Shown piece by piece: positions 41,474-51,395 of a DNA stretch of 64,000 bases (position 1 is its first letter; each line of letters starts with the position of its first letter). A model generated the notes under the pieces. The model saw only the letters and a list, made by a program, of their open reading frames with translations. It searched no databases and was not told the DNA's origin. A program made the translations under genes and the position numbers. The DNA is from Zoogloea sp021286885 (GTDB lineage Bacteria; Pseudomonadota; Gammaproteobacteria; Burkholderiales; Rhodocyclaceae): assembly GCF_041915215.1 (NCBI RefSeq), contig NZ_JAYSBV010000001.1, one strand, 5' to 3'.

Positions 41474-42640
41474 TTACTTGAGTTGCTGTTGCAGCAAGCC
41501 CAGGATCTTGCGAGCAGAATCAGACTTGTCGCTACCACCTTCGGCACTCAACACTTCCACCTGTGACATCTCGCCAGTTTCCTTCACCAGAATGCGGTAC
41601 TGGCTGCCCGTGGCCACCACGGGCTTGTCGGAGCGCCAGAAAGCCAGCTTGGAGAGGATGCCCTCCCCGTCGCCCTTCTTCTTGGCATCGACTTCCGGAT
41701 CCACGTAGCGCACATAGTACAGACCCTGGCTGCGGTTACGATCCTCGACCGTAAAGCCGACCCGATCCAGAGCCAGACCAACCCGACGCCAGGCCCGATC
41801 AAAGGATTCCTGTACCTGCAGCACCGGCGCACCAGCCAGAGATTGCAGACGGGCCCGCTCGGGCTCGGCAGTTTCAGTCAGCTTGGCCTTGGCACGGGTT
41901 TCATCCGCACCCAGACGCACCATCAGGCGCTGCAAAAACTCGGCTTCCAGATCGGGATCCGCCGGGCGAGGTTGCCAGATCGTACGGTTCTTGGCCTCAT
42001 CCGGATAGATTTCGATCATGCCCCGGTGGCTCACGTAGATTTCCACGGTGCCAGGCTCAGAACCGGCTTCAAAACGGGTCCGGAACTTGTCACGCTCGGG
42101 AGTGGAATACAGACCATCGATGACTTTGCCGAGCGTGTTGCGGATGAAGTCGGAACTGATCTTGGCCCGGTTCTCGGCCCAGTCGGTTTCCATCACACCC
42201 AGCTCAGGCTTGTCCACGTTCAGCAGAAAACCGTTTTCCTGCCAGAAATCCCGCACCTGGGGCCACAGGGCATCGGCGTTGCCCTGGATCACCAGCCAGC
42301 GCTGGGAGCCAGAGCGGACAATGCGCATCTTGTCGATGCTGGCCGGCGCCACCTGGGGCGCAGCCATGGGGGCCGCAGAGGCTTGGCCTCCGGCGCGGCC
42401 CCGCTCAGCAGAGTAGGCCGAGAAAGTGGCCACGCCCTTGGGATCGATATCGGGCACCGTGAAGCGCTCATCCCGGCTGGGCGCCGTCAGATCAGGCGGC
42501 ACTTCCAGGGATTTCAGGACGGGGGCCGTTCCGGCGCTCTTGTAATCGATCTTTTTGGATTCCAGGAAGGAACTCGAACACCCGGTCAGGCCAATCGCGA
42601 GTGCGATGGCAGACCCGGTGGCCAGCTTGCGGCTTTGCAT
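41474..42640 (-). CDS. bamC: Outer membrane assembly lipoprotein BamC
   Basis: 388 residues. Lipoprotein of the BAM complex that inserts outer-membrane beta-barrels. The lipobox is GLTGC with the lipid-bearing C21. Two helix-grip domains follow, one of about 115-240 and one of about 275-388. An Ala/Pro-rich linker of about 80-100 is longer than in E. coli (344 residues). GAGGG lies before ATG 42640. It follows dapA by 76 bases on the same strand, the classic dapA-bamC order. Confidence 0.9.
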   Translation of the reverse strand: MQSRKLATGSAIALAIGLTGCSSSFLESKKIDYKSAGTAPVLKSLEVPPDLTAPSRDERFTVPDIDPKGVATFSAYSAERGRAGGQASAAPMAAPQVAPASIDKMRIVRSGSQRWLVIQGNADALWPQVRDFWQENGFLLNVDKPELGVMETDWAENRAKISSDFIRNTLGKVIDGLYSTPERDKFRTRFEAGSEPGTVEIYVSHRGMIEIYPDEAKNRTIWQPRPADPDLEAEFLQRLMVRLGADETRAKAKLTETAEPERARLQSLAGAPVLQVQESFDRAWRRVGLALDRVGFTVEDRNRSQGLYYVRYVDPEVDAKKKGDGEGILSKLAFWRSDKPVVATGSQYRILVKETGEMSQVEVLSAEGGSDKSDSARKILGLLQQQLK

Positions 42641-42716
42641 GCGTAACCCTCGGCGTGGGAAAAACAACTGGGACAACCCAGACAACTCAGAAACTCTACA
42701 GAGGACGAAGCGCGGC

Positions 42717-43595
42717 TCAGACTTCGATGCCGGCCTGACGCATGGCAGCACGCACGCGGGCGTGGCAGCCTTCGGAGAGGGTGGTGAGGGGCAGGCGGAT
42801 ACCGTTGCCAATCAGACCCATCTGCTCCACCGCCCACTTGACCGGAATCGGGTTGGCTTCGCAGAACAGATCCCGGTGCAGACCCACCAGCTTGGCGTTG
42901 GCCGCCCGGGCGGTGAGGGCGTCACCCTTGAGGGCTGCAGCGCAGACTTCATGCATCAGGCGCGGGGCCACGTTGGCGGTAACGGAAATGGTGCCATGGC
43001 CGCCCAGCAGGATGAAGGCCATCATGGTCATGTCGTCGCCGCTGTAGAGGGCGAAATCCTTGGGCGCACGGGCGATCAGGTCGCAAGCGCGATCCAGGTT
43101 GCCGGTGGCGTCCTTGATCCCGATGATGTTGGGGATCTCGGCCAGGCGCAGGGCGGTATCGTTGGCCAGATCTGCCACGGTGCGACCCGGCACGTTGTAC
43201 AGGATCATGGGCAGGGGGCTGGCTTCAGCGATGGCGCGGAAGTGGCGGTACAGACCTTCCTGGGTCGGACGGTTGTAGTAGGGCACCACCGACAGGCCGG
43301 CCACGGCCCCCGCCTTGCGGGAGAACTCGGTCAGCTCAATGGCTTCGGAGGTGGAATTGGCGCCCGTGCCGGCGATGATGGGAATGCGCCCCTTGGCGTG
43401 CTCCACTGCGACGCGGATGAGTTCGCAATGTTCTTCCACATTCACGGTGGGGGACTCGCCCGTGGTGCCAACGACAACGATGCCGTCGGTGCCTTCCTGA
43501 ATGTGGTAATCGATCAGGCTGCGGAAGCGAGGAAGATCCAGGCTGCCATCCTCATGCATCGGGGTGACGATAGCGACAATCGAACCGGTAATCAT
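42717..43595 (-). CDS. dapA: 4-hydroxy-tetrahydrodipicolinate synthase
   Basis: 292 residues, as in E. coli. Condenses pyruvate with aspartate semialdehyde on the lysine and diaminopimelate path. The Schiff-base lysine is in IIGIKDATGN near residue 161; GTTGESPTV near 43-51 and YYNRPTQEGLYRHF are also conserved. The start MITGSIVAIVTPM is the family pattern; no clear Shine-Dalgarno sequence is seen. Forms the dapA-bamC operon. Confidence 0.96.
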   Translation of the reverse strand: MITGSIVAIVTPMHEDGSLDLPRFRSLIDYHIQEGTDGIVVVGTTGESPTVNVEEHCELIRVAVEHAKGRIPIIAGTGANSTSEAIELTEFSRKAGAVAGLSVVPYYNRPTQEGLYRHFRAIAEASPLPMILYNVPGRTVADLANDTALRLAEIPNIIGIKDATGNLDRACDLIARAPKDFALYSGDDMTMMAFILLGGHGTISVTANVAPRLMHEVCAAALKGDALTARAANAKLVGLHRDLFCEANPIPVKWAVEQMGLIGNGIRLPLTTLSEGCHARVRAAMRQAGIEV

Positions 43596-43711
43596 GTGTA
43601 TCGCAGGGGAGAGATAGGGAAAGTGGACTATTGTACCCAATCACTTCCAGAAGCATAGCCGGAAGCAATTGGCTGTTACCAAAAGCGAGCAAGGATAAGG
43701 GTTAACCCGTG

Positions 43712-43765
43712 AAAAACGCCCCCTTGGCGGCCCTGGAGCTACAGTCAGAGCGGCGCCAAGGGGGC
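43712..43765 (-). terminator. Terminator of the HDAC-fold gene
   Basis: On the minus strand GCCCCCTTGGCGCCG pairs with CGGCGCC-type arms (43717-43730 with 43751-43765) before GTTTTTC. Confidence 0.75.
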
Positions 43766-43775
43766 AGATACGGGC

Positions 43776-44702
43776 TCAGAGATCCGCCAGGGTCTTGATG
43801 TGGGCCACCACGCTCCGGGCCAGACAAGACAGGGAGTACCCCCCCTCCAGCAGGGAGATGATGCGCCGCTGGCTAAACTCGGCGGCCACCTGCTTGAGCT
43901 GCTCGGTCACCCAGATGTAATCGGCCTCCACCAGGCCCATGGAGCCCATGTCGTCCTCGTAGTGGGCATCAAAGCCCGCCGAGATGAAGATGGCTTCGGG
44001 CGCATGATTGCGCAGGGCCGGCAGCCAGATGTTGCTCACCGCCTCCCGGAACACATCGCCCCGGCTCCCGGCCTTGAGGGGCACGTTCACCATGTTGGGG
44101 CCCGGGTTGTCGGCACCGCTGTAGGGGTAGAAAGGATGCTGGAAGATGCTGACCATCAGCACCCGGGGGTCATCCTTGAAGATGTCTTCGGTACCATTGC
44201 CGTGGTGCACATCAAAATCCACCACTGCCACCCGCTTGAGCCCATGCACTTCCAGCGCATGACGAATGGCCACCGCCACGTTGTTGAAGAAACAGAAGCC
44301 CATGGCTTTCTGGGCCTCGGCGTGGTGGCCAGGGGGGCGAATCGCACAGAAGGCATTCTCGGCCTGGCCAGACAGCACCAGATCGGTCGCCAGAATGCCG
44401 GCGCCCGCCGAGCGCAGGGCCGCCTTCATGGAGTTGGGGCAGAGGGCCGTATCCGGGTCAAGATGGCGGATGCCATGTTCGGGCACGCTTGCCAGCAGCT
44501 CTTCCACGTGCTCCTTGGGGTGCGCCCGGGAGAGTTGCTCGACGGTGGCGGTCGGTGCATCGTAAAAAGACAGATACATGTCCAAACCGGCAGCAATCAG
44601 CCGGTCATTAATGGCACCCAGCCGTTCGGGGGACTCGGGGTGATGGGTCCCCATATTGTGCAACCAGCAATCCTTGTGCGTAATGAAAGCCGTACTTGTC
44701 AT
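43776..44702 (-). CDS. Histone-deacetylase-fold amidohydrolase
   Basis: 308 residues. Zn2+-dependent class II HDAC/acetylpolyamine amidohydrolase fold. Motifs: THHPESPERL near residue 20, RPPGHHAEAQKAMGFCFFNN with the charge-relay HH, DFDVHHGNGTE with metal-binding Asp and His, SAGFDAHYEDDMG with the second metal Asp, and SLLEGGYSL near the C-terminus. Bacterial members deacetylate small amines or proteins; the substrate is unknown. GGGGAG precedes ATG. Confidence 0.9.
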   Translation of the reverse strand: MTSTAFITHKDCWLHNMGTHHPESPERLGAINDRLIAAGLDMYLSFYDAPTATVEQLSRAHPKEHVEELLASVPEHGIRHLDPDTALCPNSMKAALRSAGAGILATDLVLSGQAENAFCAIRPPGHHAEAQKAMGFCFFNNVAVAIRHALEVHGLKRVAVVDFDVHHGNGTEDIFKDDPRVLMVSIFQHPFYPYSGADNPGPNMVNVPLKAGSRGDVFREAVSNIWLPALRNHAPEAIFISAGFDAHYEDDMGSMGLVEADYIWVTEQLKQVAAEFSQRRIISLLEGGYSLSCLARSVVAHIKTLADL

Positions 44703-44845
44703 AAACTCCCCTGTCCTCTCCAGACATTGTTCAACGTTCCTTATGCGCCGACCTTCGGGCTCTCTCTGACGGAGAATCTCCGGGCCGGCTCTTCCGTGTG
44801 CATTTTCATTATCCGCTTATCTTGTTCCGTTAAAAAGCCTGCACC

Positions 44846-45763
44846 ATGACCCTCAACACCCCCCAGCGCCTCATCGCTGCCGCCAGCGAAGTCATCCTCG
44901 GCAAGGAACAGGCCATTCGTCTCTCCCTGGCCTGTCTGCTCGCCCGGGGCCACCTGCTGCTCGAAGACGTGCCCGGCGTGGGCAAGACCACCCTGGCCCA
45001 CGTACTTGCCCGCATCCTGGGGCTCCAGTTCCAGCGCATCCAGTTCACCAGCGACCTGCTCCCGGCAGACATCCTCGGGGTCGCCATTTTCGATCCCCGG
45101 GACAACCAGTTCCGCTTCCACAAGGGGCCCGTCTTCAGCCAGGTCCTGCTGGCTGACGAAATCAACCGGGCCACCCCCAAGGCCCAGAGCGCCCTGCTCG
45201 AAGCCATGGAAGAACGCCAGATCAGCGCCGAAGGCCAGACCTGGCCCCTGCCCGACCCCTTTTTCGTGATCGCCACCCAGAACCCGGCAGACCAGATCGG
45301 CACCTTTCCCCTGCCCGAAAGCCAGCTGGACCGCTTTCTGATGCGCATCAGCCTGGGCTACCCGGACCAGGCCGCCGAGCGGGCCATGCTGGCCGGCGAA
45401 GACCGGCGCAGCCTGCTGGAACGCATTCCCCCGGCCCTGGCCCCGGGCGAGCTGAACGGACTATTCCAGGCCGTGCGGGCCGTCCACGCCGCGCCACCCA
45501 TCATCGACTATGTGCAAGGGCTGCTGGCCTACAGCCGCAGCGCCAGCGCGTTTACCCTGGGGCTCTCGCCCCGGGCCGGGCTGGGTCTGCTGGCCGCCGC
45601 CCGGGCCTGGGCCCTGCTGGATGGGCGCCAGCATCTGCTGCCCGAAGACGTGCAGGCCGTTCTCCCCGCCGTGGCCGGCCACCGGTTGCGCCCCGCTGGC
45701 AATCAGCAACAGACCCCCGAAGCCCTGGCCCGGGTGCTGATCGAAGGGGTGGCCCTGCGCTGA
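44846..45763 (+). CDS. moxR: MoxR-type AAA+ ATPase
   Basis: 305 residues. Walker A DVPGVGKTTLA near residues 42-52, Walker B VLLADEINRATP near 98-110, sensor 1 FFVIATQNPAD and the Arg finger in ESQLDRFLMR. MoxR ATPases act as chaperones for proteins with von Willebrand or DUF58 domains. The stop codon overlaps the ATG of the DUF58 gene by one base (TGATG), and a transglutaminase and MltB follow, the usual MoxR-DUF58-TgpA operon. Confidence 0.94.
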   Translation: MTLNTPQRLIAAASEVILGKEQAIRLSLACLLARGHLLLEDVPGVGKTTLAHVLARILGLQFQRIQFTSDLLPADILGVAIFDPRDNQFRFHKGPVFSQVLLADEINRATPKAQSALLEAMEERQISAEGQTWPLPDPFFVIATQNPADQIGTFPLPESQLDRFLMRISLGYPDQAAERAMLAGEDRRSLLERIPPALAPGELNGLFQAVRAVHAAPPIIDYVQGLLAYSRSASAFTLGLSPRAGLGLLAAARAWALLDGRQHLLPEDVQAVLPAVAGHRLRPAGNQQQTPEALARVLIEGVALR

Positions 45764-46791
45764 TGAAACCTGCCGACGATCTCAAACATCAACTGCGCGT
45801 CCGCTTCGAGCGCTGGCTGTTCCGGGTGCACAAACCCGAGCCCGCGCCGCTCCGGCTCGGCCAGCGGCGCATCTTCGTGCTGCCCACCGGCTTCGGGCTG
45901 GCTTTTGGGCTGAGCCTGGTGGTGATGCTGCTCGCCTCCATCAACTACGCCATCAGCCTGGGCTACGCCCTCACCTTTCTGGTGGCGGGGGTAGGCTGGG
46001 TCAGCATCCACCACGCCTTTCGCAACCTGGTGAACCTGGAAGTGAGCCCTGGCAAGGTGGAGCCGGTATTTGCCGGAGACATGGCCCACTTCCATGTGCT
46101 CCTGCACAACGCCAGCCCCCGGCACCGCTGGCAGCTACGCCTCGCCCCCAGCCAGCGCCGCCAGCCTCTATCGCCCGATACGCTCGCGGCCTTCGACATC
46201 CCCCCGGGCACCCACGCCCAGGTACGGGTGGATGTCCCCACCCAGGCTCGGGGCTGGCACGCACTCCCCCGCCTGCACCTGGAAACGCGCTACCCCCTGG
46301 GTCTGATCCGGGCCTGGAGCCTGTTCCAGCCCCAGCTGCGCTGCCTGGTCTATCCCCAGCCCGAGGCCGAAGCGCCCCCCCTGCCCCTGGGGCTGGACGA
46401 ACACCCGGGCCAACATGGGCACAGCCACGGCCAGGACGACTTTGCCGGGCTGCGCAGCTACCAGCAGACCGACTCCCCGCGTCATGTGGCCTGGAAGGCC
46501 GTGGCCCGGGGCGGCCCCTGGATGACCAAACAATTCATCGGCCAGGGCAGCCAAGCCGTATGGCTGGACTGGGCCACCCTGCCCCATGGGCTGAACCCGG
46601 AAGCCCGCCTCGCCCGCCTGTGCCGCTGGGTACTGGATGCAGAAAGCCAACACCTGAGCTTCGGCCTGCGCCTGCCCGGCCTGGAACTCCCCCTGGGCCA
46701 GGGCCCGGAACACACCCGCCGCTGCCTGAGCGCCCTGGCCACTTTCGGATTACGTGATGACGAGCAAGACCCTTCCCACCCTGCGCCCTGA
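45763..46791 (+). CDS. DUF58 domain protein
   Basis: 342 residues. Two membrane helices (about 42-63 and 66-86) are followed by a periplasmic or cytoplasmic beta-rich stretch and the DUF58 signature (DEHPGQHGHSHGQDDFAGLR, RSYQQTDSPRHVAWKAVAR) near residues 205-250. DUF58 proteins have a von Willebrand-like fold and partner with MoxR. The ATG overlaps the moxR stop, and the 3' end overlaps tgpA by 35 bases. Confidence 0.88.
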   Translation: MKPADDLKHQLRVRFERWLFRVHKPEPAPLRLGQRRIFVLPTGFGLAFGLSLVVMLLASINYAISLGYALTFLVAGVGWVSIHHAFRNLVNLEVSPGKVEPVFAGDMAHFHVLLHNASPRHRWQLRLAPSQRRQPLSPDTLAAFDIPPGTHAQVRVDVPTQARGWHALPRLHLETRYPLGLIRAWSLFQPQLRCLVYPQPEAEAPPLPLGLDEHPGQHGHSHGQDDFAGLRSYQQTDSPRHVAWKAVARGGPWMTKQFIGQGSQAVWLDWATLPHGLNPEARLARLCRWVLDAESQHLSFGLRLPGLELPLGQGPEHTRRCLSALATFGLRDDEQDPSHPAP

Positions 46792-48706
46792 CCAGCGCCT
46801 ATGGCTGCTGGCCACGGTACTCACCACCCTGTTGCCCCAGGCCGCCCAGCTCCCTCAGTTGGTCACCGCCTTTAACGCCCTGCTGGTGCTCTGGAGCGCC
46901 AGCCTGCTGTTTCAGCAGCGGGGCATGCCGCCCCGCGTGCTGCTCACCGGCCTCGGGGTGGGGGGACTGGCGCTGGTGTTCTCCCAATATCAAACCCTGA
47001 TCGGCAAGGAACCCGGGCTGGCCATCCTGTCTTCCCTGCTCGCCCTCAAGCTGCTCGAAACCCACGACCGGCGGGACGCTCGGGCTGTGATCCTGCTGGG
47101 TTTCTTCCTGCAGCTGGGGCTGTTCTTCTACAACCAGGCCATGTGGATTGCCGGGCTGGCCTTGGTCGCCACCTGCACTACCTTTGCCGGAATGCACAGT
47201 CTGGAGTCCCCACCCCGCCCGGTTCCAGCCCGGCTGACGGGCGCGGCGCGGCTGGTGCTCCAAGGCATCCCGCTGATGGTGGTGCTGTTTTTGCTGTTTC
47301 CCCGGATTCAAGGGCCCCTGTGGGGCATTCCGGATGCGGCCCTGGGCAGCACCACGGGGCTATCCGACCGGATGGAGCCGGGGGCACTCTCGCGCCTGTC
47401 CGAGTCCGATGAAATCGCCTTCCGTGCCAAGTTTGAAGGCCCCCTCCCCCCCGAACGGGAGCGCTACTGGCGGGGGCCGGTACTCAGCAAATTCGACGGC
47501 CACACCTGGCGTCCTGGCCCGGAGCAGATCCTCACCCAACCCTTTTACACCCCCGCCGGCCAAGAATACCGCTACACCCTGACCCTGGAGCCCCACGATC
47601 AGCGCTGGCTGCTGGCGCTCGACTACCCGGGCGGCGACAGCGGCCAGCTTTACAGCAGCACCCTCGCCCTGCAGGCCCGGGAACCGGTGCACAAGCGCCT
47701 GGCTTTACCCCTCACGGCCTATCCCCACGCCCGCCCCAACCGGGAGCTGGCCCTCGTTCTGGGAGCCACGCTGGAGCTTCCTCCCAACAGCAACCCCCGA
47801 GCCCAGGCCCTGGGGCGTAGCCTGCGCCAACGGGCCCAACGTCACAGCGACATCCCTGCCCTGGCCATTCAGTACCTGCGCGAACAAAAATTTCGTTACA
47901 CGCTCGATCCGCCCCCCCTGGATGTGGACGACGTGGACAGCTTTCTGTTTGATACCCGAGCAGGCTATTGCGAACAGTTCTCGGGGGCCTTTGTCGTGCT
48001 GATGCGGGCTGCCGGCCTCTCGGCGCGGGTGGTGACAGGCTACCAGGGCGGCGAATTCAATCCGGTGGACGGAACCCTTGTGGTACGCCAGATGGACGCC
48101 CATGCCTGGGCTGAAGTCTGGTTACCTGACCGGGGTTGGGTGCGGGTCGATCCGACCGCAGAAGCCGCCCCAGCCCGCCTCACCGAAAGCAGCCGCGCAG
48201 CCCTGGCCCCCAATGCCAAGCCCCCCCTTCTGGCCCGGGTAGACATGGCCTGGCTGCGCGACCTGCGCAACCAGTTCGATGCCCTGAACCATCGCTGGAA
48301 TCAATGGGTTCTGGGGTACAATCCGGGCCGGCAACGGGACTTTCTGGAGCTGTTGGGCTTTGACAACCCCACCCTCCAGAACCTCACCAGCCTCATGGCA
48401 GCCCTCACCCTGGTGGTGCTGGGAGGCCTGAGTCTGTGGGCCCTGCGCACCCCGCCCCAGGGCGATGCGCTGGACCGGGCCTGGCAACAGGTCTGCCAGC
48501 AACTAGGCCGCCTCGGGCTGGCCCGGGCCAGCTGGGAAGGCCCCCGGGATTACACCCGCCGCGTCCTGGCCACGCGCCCCGACCTGGCCCCGATCCTTGA
48601 GCCCCTTGCCACCGAGTACCTCCGCCTGCGTTACGGGCCGGAACCCCTGACTTCCGGAAGCCTGCGCCGCTTCCTCCAATCCGCACGAAAATTCCGTCCC
48701 CGATGA
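46757..48706 (+). CDS. tgpA: Membrane-bound transglutaminase-like protein TgpA
   Basis: 649 residues. About five N-terminal helices (about 15-200, DUF3488), a periplasmic transglutaminase core with catalytic Cys in TRAGYCEQFSGAFVVLMR, His in MDAHAWAEVWLPDRGWVRVD and the Asp in RVDPTAEA, then one helix and a C-terminal DUF4129 domain. The TgpA of Pseudomonas aeruginosa is needed for viability. ATG 46757 is preferred to GTG 46754. It overlaps the DUF58 gene and its stop overlaps mltB (ATGA). Confidence 0.92.
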   Translation: MTSKTLPTLRPDQRLWLLATVLTTLLPQAAQLPQLVTAFNALLVLWSASLLFQQRGMPPRVLLTGLGVGGLALVFSQYQTLIGKEPGLAILSSLLALKLLETHDRRDARAVILLGFFLQLGLFFYNQAMWIAGLALVATCTTFAGMHSLESPPRPVPARLTGAARLVLQGIPLMVVLFLLFPRIQGPLWGIPDAALGSTTGLSDRMEPGALSRLSESDEIAFRAKFEGPLPPERERYWRGPVLSKFDGHTWRPGPEQILTQPFYTPAGQEYRYTLTLEPHDQRWLLALDYPGGDSGQLYSSTLALQAREPVHKRLALPLTAYPHARPNRELALVLGATLELPPNSNPRAQALGRSLRQRAQRHSDIPALAIQYLREQKFRYTLDPPPLDVDDVDSFLFDTRAGYCEQFSGAFVVLMRAAGLSARVVTGYQGGEFNPVDGTLVVRQMDAHAWAEVWLPDRGWVRVDPTAEAAPARLTESSRAALAPNAKPPLLARVDMAWLRDLRNQFDALNHRWNQWVLGYNPGRQRDFLELLGFDNPTLQNLTSLMAALTLVVLGGLSLWALRTPPQGDALDRAWQQVCQQLGRLGLARASWEGPRDYTRRVLATRPDLAPILEPLATEYLRLRYGPEPLTSGSLRRFLQSARKFRPR

Positions 48707-49743
48707 TTCCCCCGTTTTCCCGTCTGCGCCCCCTGATGGCCGCTCTGCTGCTGGCCCTGGTGGGCGCTCCGGCCCTGGCCGCCGAACGCACCGAACGTAT
48801 CGAGCGCTACGGCGACCGCCCCGAAGCCCGCCAGTTCATCGAGGACATGGTGAATCGCCACGGCTTCGACCGGGAAGCCCTGAGCTACATCTTTCAGCGG
48901 GCCCAGTACCAGCCCTCCGTGATCAAGGCGATTTCGCCGCCCCCCAGCAACACCCCGGGGGTACGCTCCTGGCAGCGCTACCGCAGCCGCTTTGTGGAAC
49001 CGATCCGGATCAAGGCCGGACTGGCCTTCTGGGATCGCTACCAGCCCTGGATCAGCGCTGCCAGCCAGCAGTACGGCGTACCCGAGGAAATCATCGTGGC
49101 GATTCTGGGGGTGGAAACCATCTTCGGGCGCAACACCGGCAACTATCAGGTGGTGTCTGCCCTATCCACCCTGGCCTTTGACTACCCACGCCGGGCCGAG
49201 CTGTTCAGGGGCGAGCTGGAATCCCTGCTGCTGCTGGCCCGGGAGCAGAATCGGGACCCGCTCAACTACCAAGGCTCCTACGCGGGGGCCATGGGCCTGC
49301 CCCAGTTTTTGCCCAGCAGCATCCGCAACTTTGCGGTGGATTTCGACGGAGATGGGCAAATTGATCTGCAGAACAGCCCCCAGGACGCCATCGGCAGCGT
49401 GGCCCACTACATGCAGGTGCACGGCTGGGTGGCCGACCTGCCGGTGGCCGTGCGGGCCCGGATCGCCCCGGGCGCTCAGCTGGACGAACTGCTGGCCAAC
49501 GACATAAACCCAAGCTTCAGCGCCGCCGAGCTGGCCCAGCGGGGCGTGCAGGCGGCAAATGATGCACCGCTGGCCGACAAGCAGGCCCTCATCGAACTCA
49601 CCACCCCGGGGGAAAGCCCCGAATACTGGCTGGGCTCCCAGAACTTCTACGTGATCACCCGCTACAACCGCAGCAGCTTCTACGCCATGTCGGTGTTCCA
49701 GCTGGGCGAAGCGGTCAAAGCCGCCCGGGCCGCCCGCCGCTAA
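48703..49743 (+). CDS. mltB: Lytic murein transglycosylase B (MltB)
   Basis: 346 residues. Cleaves peptidoglycan glycan strands to 1,6-anhydro-muropeptides. A signal peptide ends near LVGAPALA-AE, with no lipobox Cys, so this is a soluble periplasmic form. The catalytic Glu is in AILGVETIFGRNTGNYQV, and QGSYAGAMGLPQFLPSSIR and DFDGDGQIDL are family motifs. The ATGA overlap with tgpA couples the genes. Confidence 0.94.
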   Translation: MIPPFSRLRPLMAALLLALVGAPALAAERTERIERYGDRPEARQFIEDMVNRHGFDREALSYIFQRAQYQPSVIKAISPPPSNTPGVRSWQRYRSRFVEPIRIKAGLAFWDRYQPWISAASQQYGVPEEIIVAILGVETIFGRNTGNYQVVSALSTLAFDYPRRAELFRGELESLLLLAREQNRDPLNYQGSYAGAMGLPQFLPSSIRNFAVDFDGDGQIDLQNSPQDAIGSVAHYMQVHGWVADLPVAVRARIAPGAQLDELLANDINPSFSAAELAQRGVQAANDAPLADKQALIELTTPGESPEYWLGSQNFYVITRYNRSSFYAMSVFQLGEAVKAARAARR

Positions 49744-49784
49744 AGCCTCACCAGCATCGCTCCAAACGCGCCGGCGCCGGGCGC

Positions 49785-50150
49785 TCAGCCCTGGAACAGC
49801 TGTTCCAGCGCCTCCGGCGGACGGGCCACCACGGCCCGGCTACCGCGCTGGACAATCGGGCGCTCCATCAGCACCGGATGGGCCAGCAGGGCTTCCACCC
49901 ATTCATCCTCCGACAGCGCACGCCCCTTGTATTCGGTCTTGTAGATTTCTTCGGACTGGCGTACCAAAGCGCTCGCCGGCATGCCCAAGGCTGCCAACAA
50001 GGCCAGCAGCTCGGCGCGGCTCAGGGGCGTTTTAAGGTATTCGACCACCTCCGGCACCAGGCCCTTATCGGCCAGGATCTGACAGGCGCCCCGGCTCTTG
50101 CTGCAGCGGGGATTGTGGTAGATGCGCAGGGTTTCGTGGGTGGTGCTCAT
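49785..50150 (-). CDS. arsC: ArsC/Spx-family arsenate reductase-like protein
   Basis: 121 residues, the family's normal length. Small thioredoxin-fold protein with the glutaredoxin-coupled ArsC motif HNPRCSKSRGA, the redox Cys near residue 16. ALLAHPVLMERPIV supplies the Arg-rich substrate loop. The group includes true arsenate reductases and YffB-like proteins of unknown role; no ars genes are adjacent, so the substrate is uncertain. AAGGA lies before ATG 50150. Confidence 0.88.
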   Translation of the reverse strand: MSTTHETLRIYHNPRCSKSRGACQILADKGLVPEVVEYLKTPLSRAELLALLAALGMPASALVRQSEEIYKTEYKGRALSEDEWVEALLAHPVLMERPIVQRGSRAVVARPPEALEQLFQG

Positions 50151-50256
50151 GGCAGCATGTCCTTGTAGCCCATGAAATGGGGAATAAATGGGGAATGAGA
50201 GATAAGAGATGGGAGCCAGAACGATTCGCCCCCAGATCGAAAACAAAACCGAACAC

Positions 50257-50284
50257 TAAAAACAGCAAGGGGGCCGCAGCCCCC
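50257..50284 (-). terminator. Terminator after rpoS
   Basis: On the minus strand GGGGGC-TGCG-GCCCCC is followed by TTGCTGTTTTT. A stem of six strong pairs with the T run a few bases off. Confidence 0.55.
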
Positions 50285-50319
50285 GTGAAACCCTTAGCCT
50301 TGCCTGACGCAGGCGGAGG

Positions 50320-51258
50320 CTAAAGCAGCACGTCTTTGGAAACACCGCGCCGCTTGATGATGCGGCGCAGCTGGCCCAAGGCTTCCAGCTGGATCTGACG
50401 CACCCGCTCCCGGGTCAGGTGCAGCGCATCGGCAAGCTCTTCGAGGGTCTGGACCTCGCACTCATCCAGGCCATAGCGATGGCGAATCACCATGCGTTGC
50501 TTGTCGCTCAGCATGCCTATCCATTCCCGCACCAGGCCTTCGACTTCCAGATCCTGGATCTGCACATCGGGGGTTTCGGCGTTGTCGTCGGCCAGGGATT
50601 CGCCTATCGACAGGCTGGGGTCGATGTCCAGGGGCGCATCCAGCGACGCGGTGTGCTCGTTGAGGGCCAGAATGGCACGGACATCCTCCACCGGCCGCTG
50701 GAGCTGGCGGGCCACGTCTTCGACCGTCGCATCTCCGTTGTTGGCGGCCTCCAGCTGGCGCTGGGCACGCAGCACCTGGTTCAGCTCCTTGACCACATGC
50801 ACTGGCAGCCGGATCGTGCGGGATTGATTCATGATCGCCCGCTCAATGTTCTGGCGTATCCACCAGGTTGCATAGGTGGAAAAGCGGAAGCCCCGTTCGG
50901 GGTCGAACTTTTCGAGGGCGTGGATCAAACCCAGGTTGCCCTCTTCCACCAGATCCAGCAGTGGAATGCCCCGGTTCAGGTAGTGCTTGGCGATATTCAC
51001 GACTAAACGCAGATTGCGTTCTATCATGATCTGACGGGCGCTGAAGTCACCTTCCCGCACCCGACGTGCCAGGCCCAGTTCTTCTTCGGGCGTCAGAAGC
51101 GGATTGGCCCCGATTTCGTTCAGGTAGATCTGGGTCACATCCCCGAGAAAATCATTCTCGGGCGCTGCGGCAACCGTTTCCAGAAAAACTTCGACCTCAG
51201 GGGGCAGGTCGGCAGTTTCGGGGGCTTCAAGTTCTTCAGGCACTGCGGGATCGTACAT
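50320..51258 (-). CDS. rpoS: RNA polymerase sigma factor RpoS
   Basis: 312 residues. Stationary-phase and general-stress sigma factor. Region 1.2 (DVTQIYLNEIGANPLLTPEEE), region 2 (IERNLRLVVNIAKHYLNRG, DLVEEGNLGLIHALEKFDPE, FSTYATWWIRQNIERAIM), region 3 and region 4 (EELADALHLTRERVRQIQLEA) are complete. A short acidic N-terminus (MYDPAVPEELEAPETAD) fits RpoS rather than RpoD. ATG 51258 has AGAGGA 7 bases upstream. It sits last in surE-pcm-nlpD-rpoS; in many species the main rpoS promoter lies inside nlpD. Confidence 0.95.
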   Translation of the reverse strand: MYDPAVPEELEAPETADLPPEVEVFLETVAAAPENDFLGDVTQIYLNEIGANPLLTPEEELGLARRVREGDFSARQIMIERNLRLVVNIAKHYLNRGIPLLDLVEEGNLGLIHALEKFDPERGFRFSTYATWWIRQNIERAIMNQSRTIRLPVHVVKELNQVLRAQRQLEAANNGDATVEDVARQLQRPVEDVRAILALNEHTASLDAPLDIDPSLSIGESLADDNAETPDVQIQDLEVEGLVREWIGMLSDKQRMVIRHRYGLDECEVQTLEELADALHLTRERVRQIQLEALGQLRRIIKRRGVSKDVLL

Positions 51259-51395
51259 GGACGTCCTCTCGGGGTCAGGGATGAAGGCAAGCATTCCACA
51301 ACGGACAAGCCCCGCCCTCTTCAGACCCGGAAAGCAGCGCCCCACTGCCCAGACTCAAGCTGAGCAGTGGTGGCCCTACCCGATCCTGATGCGCC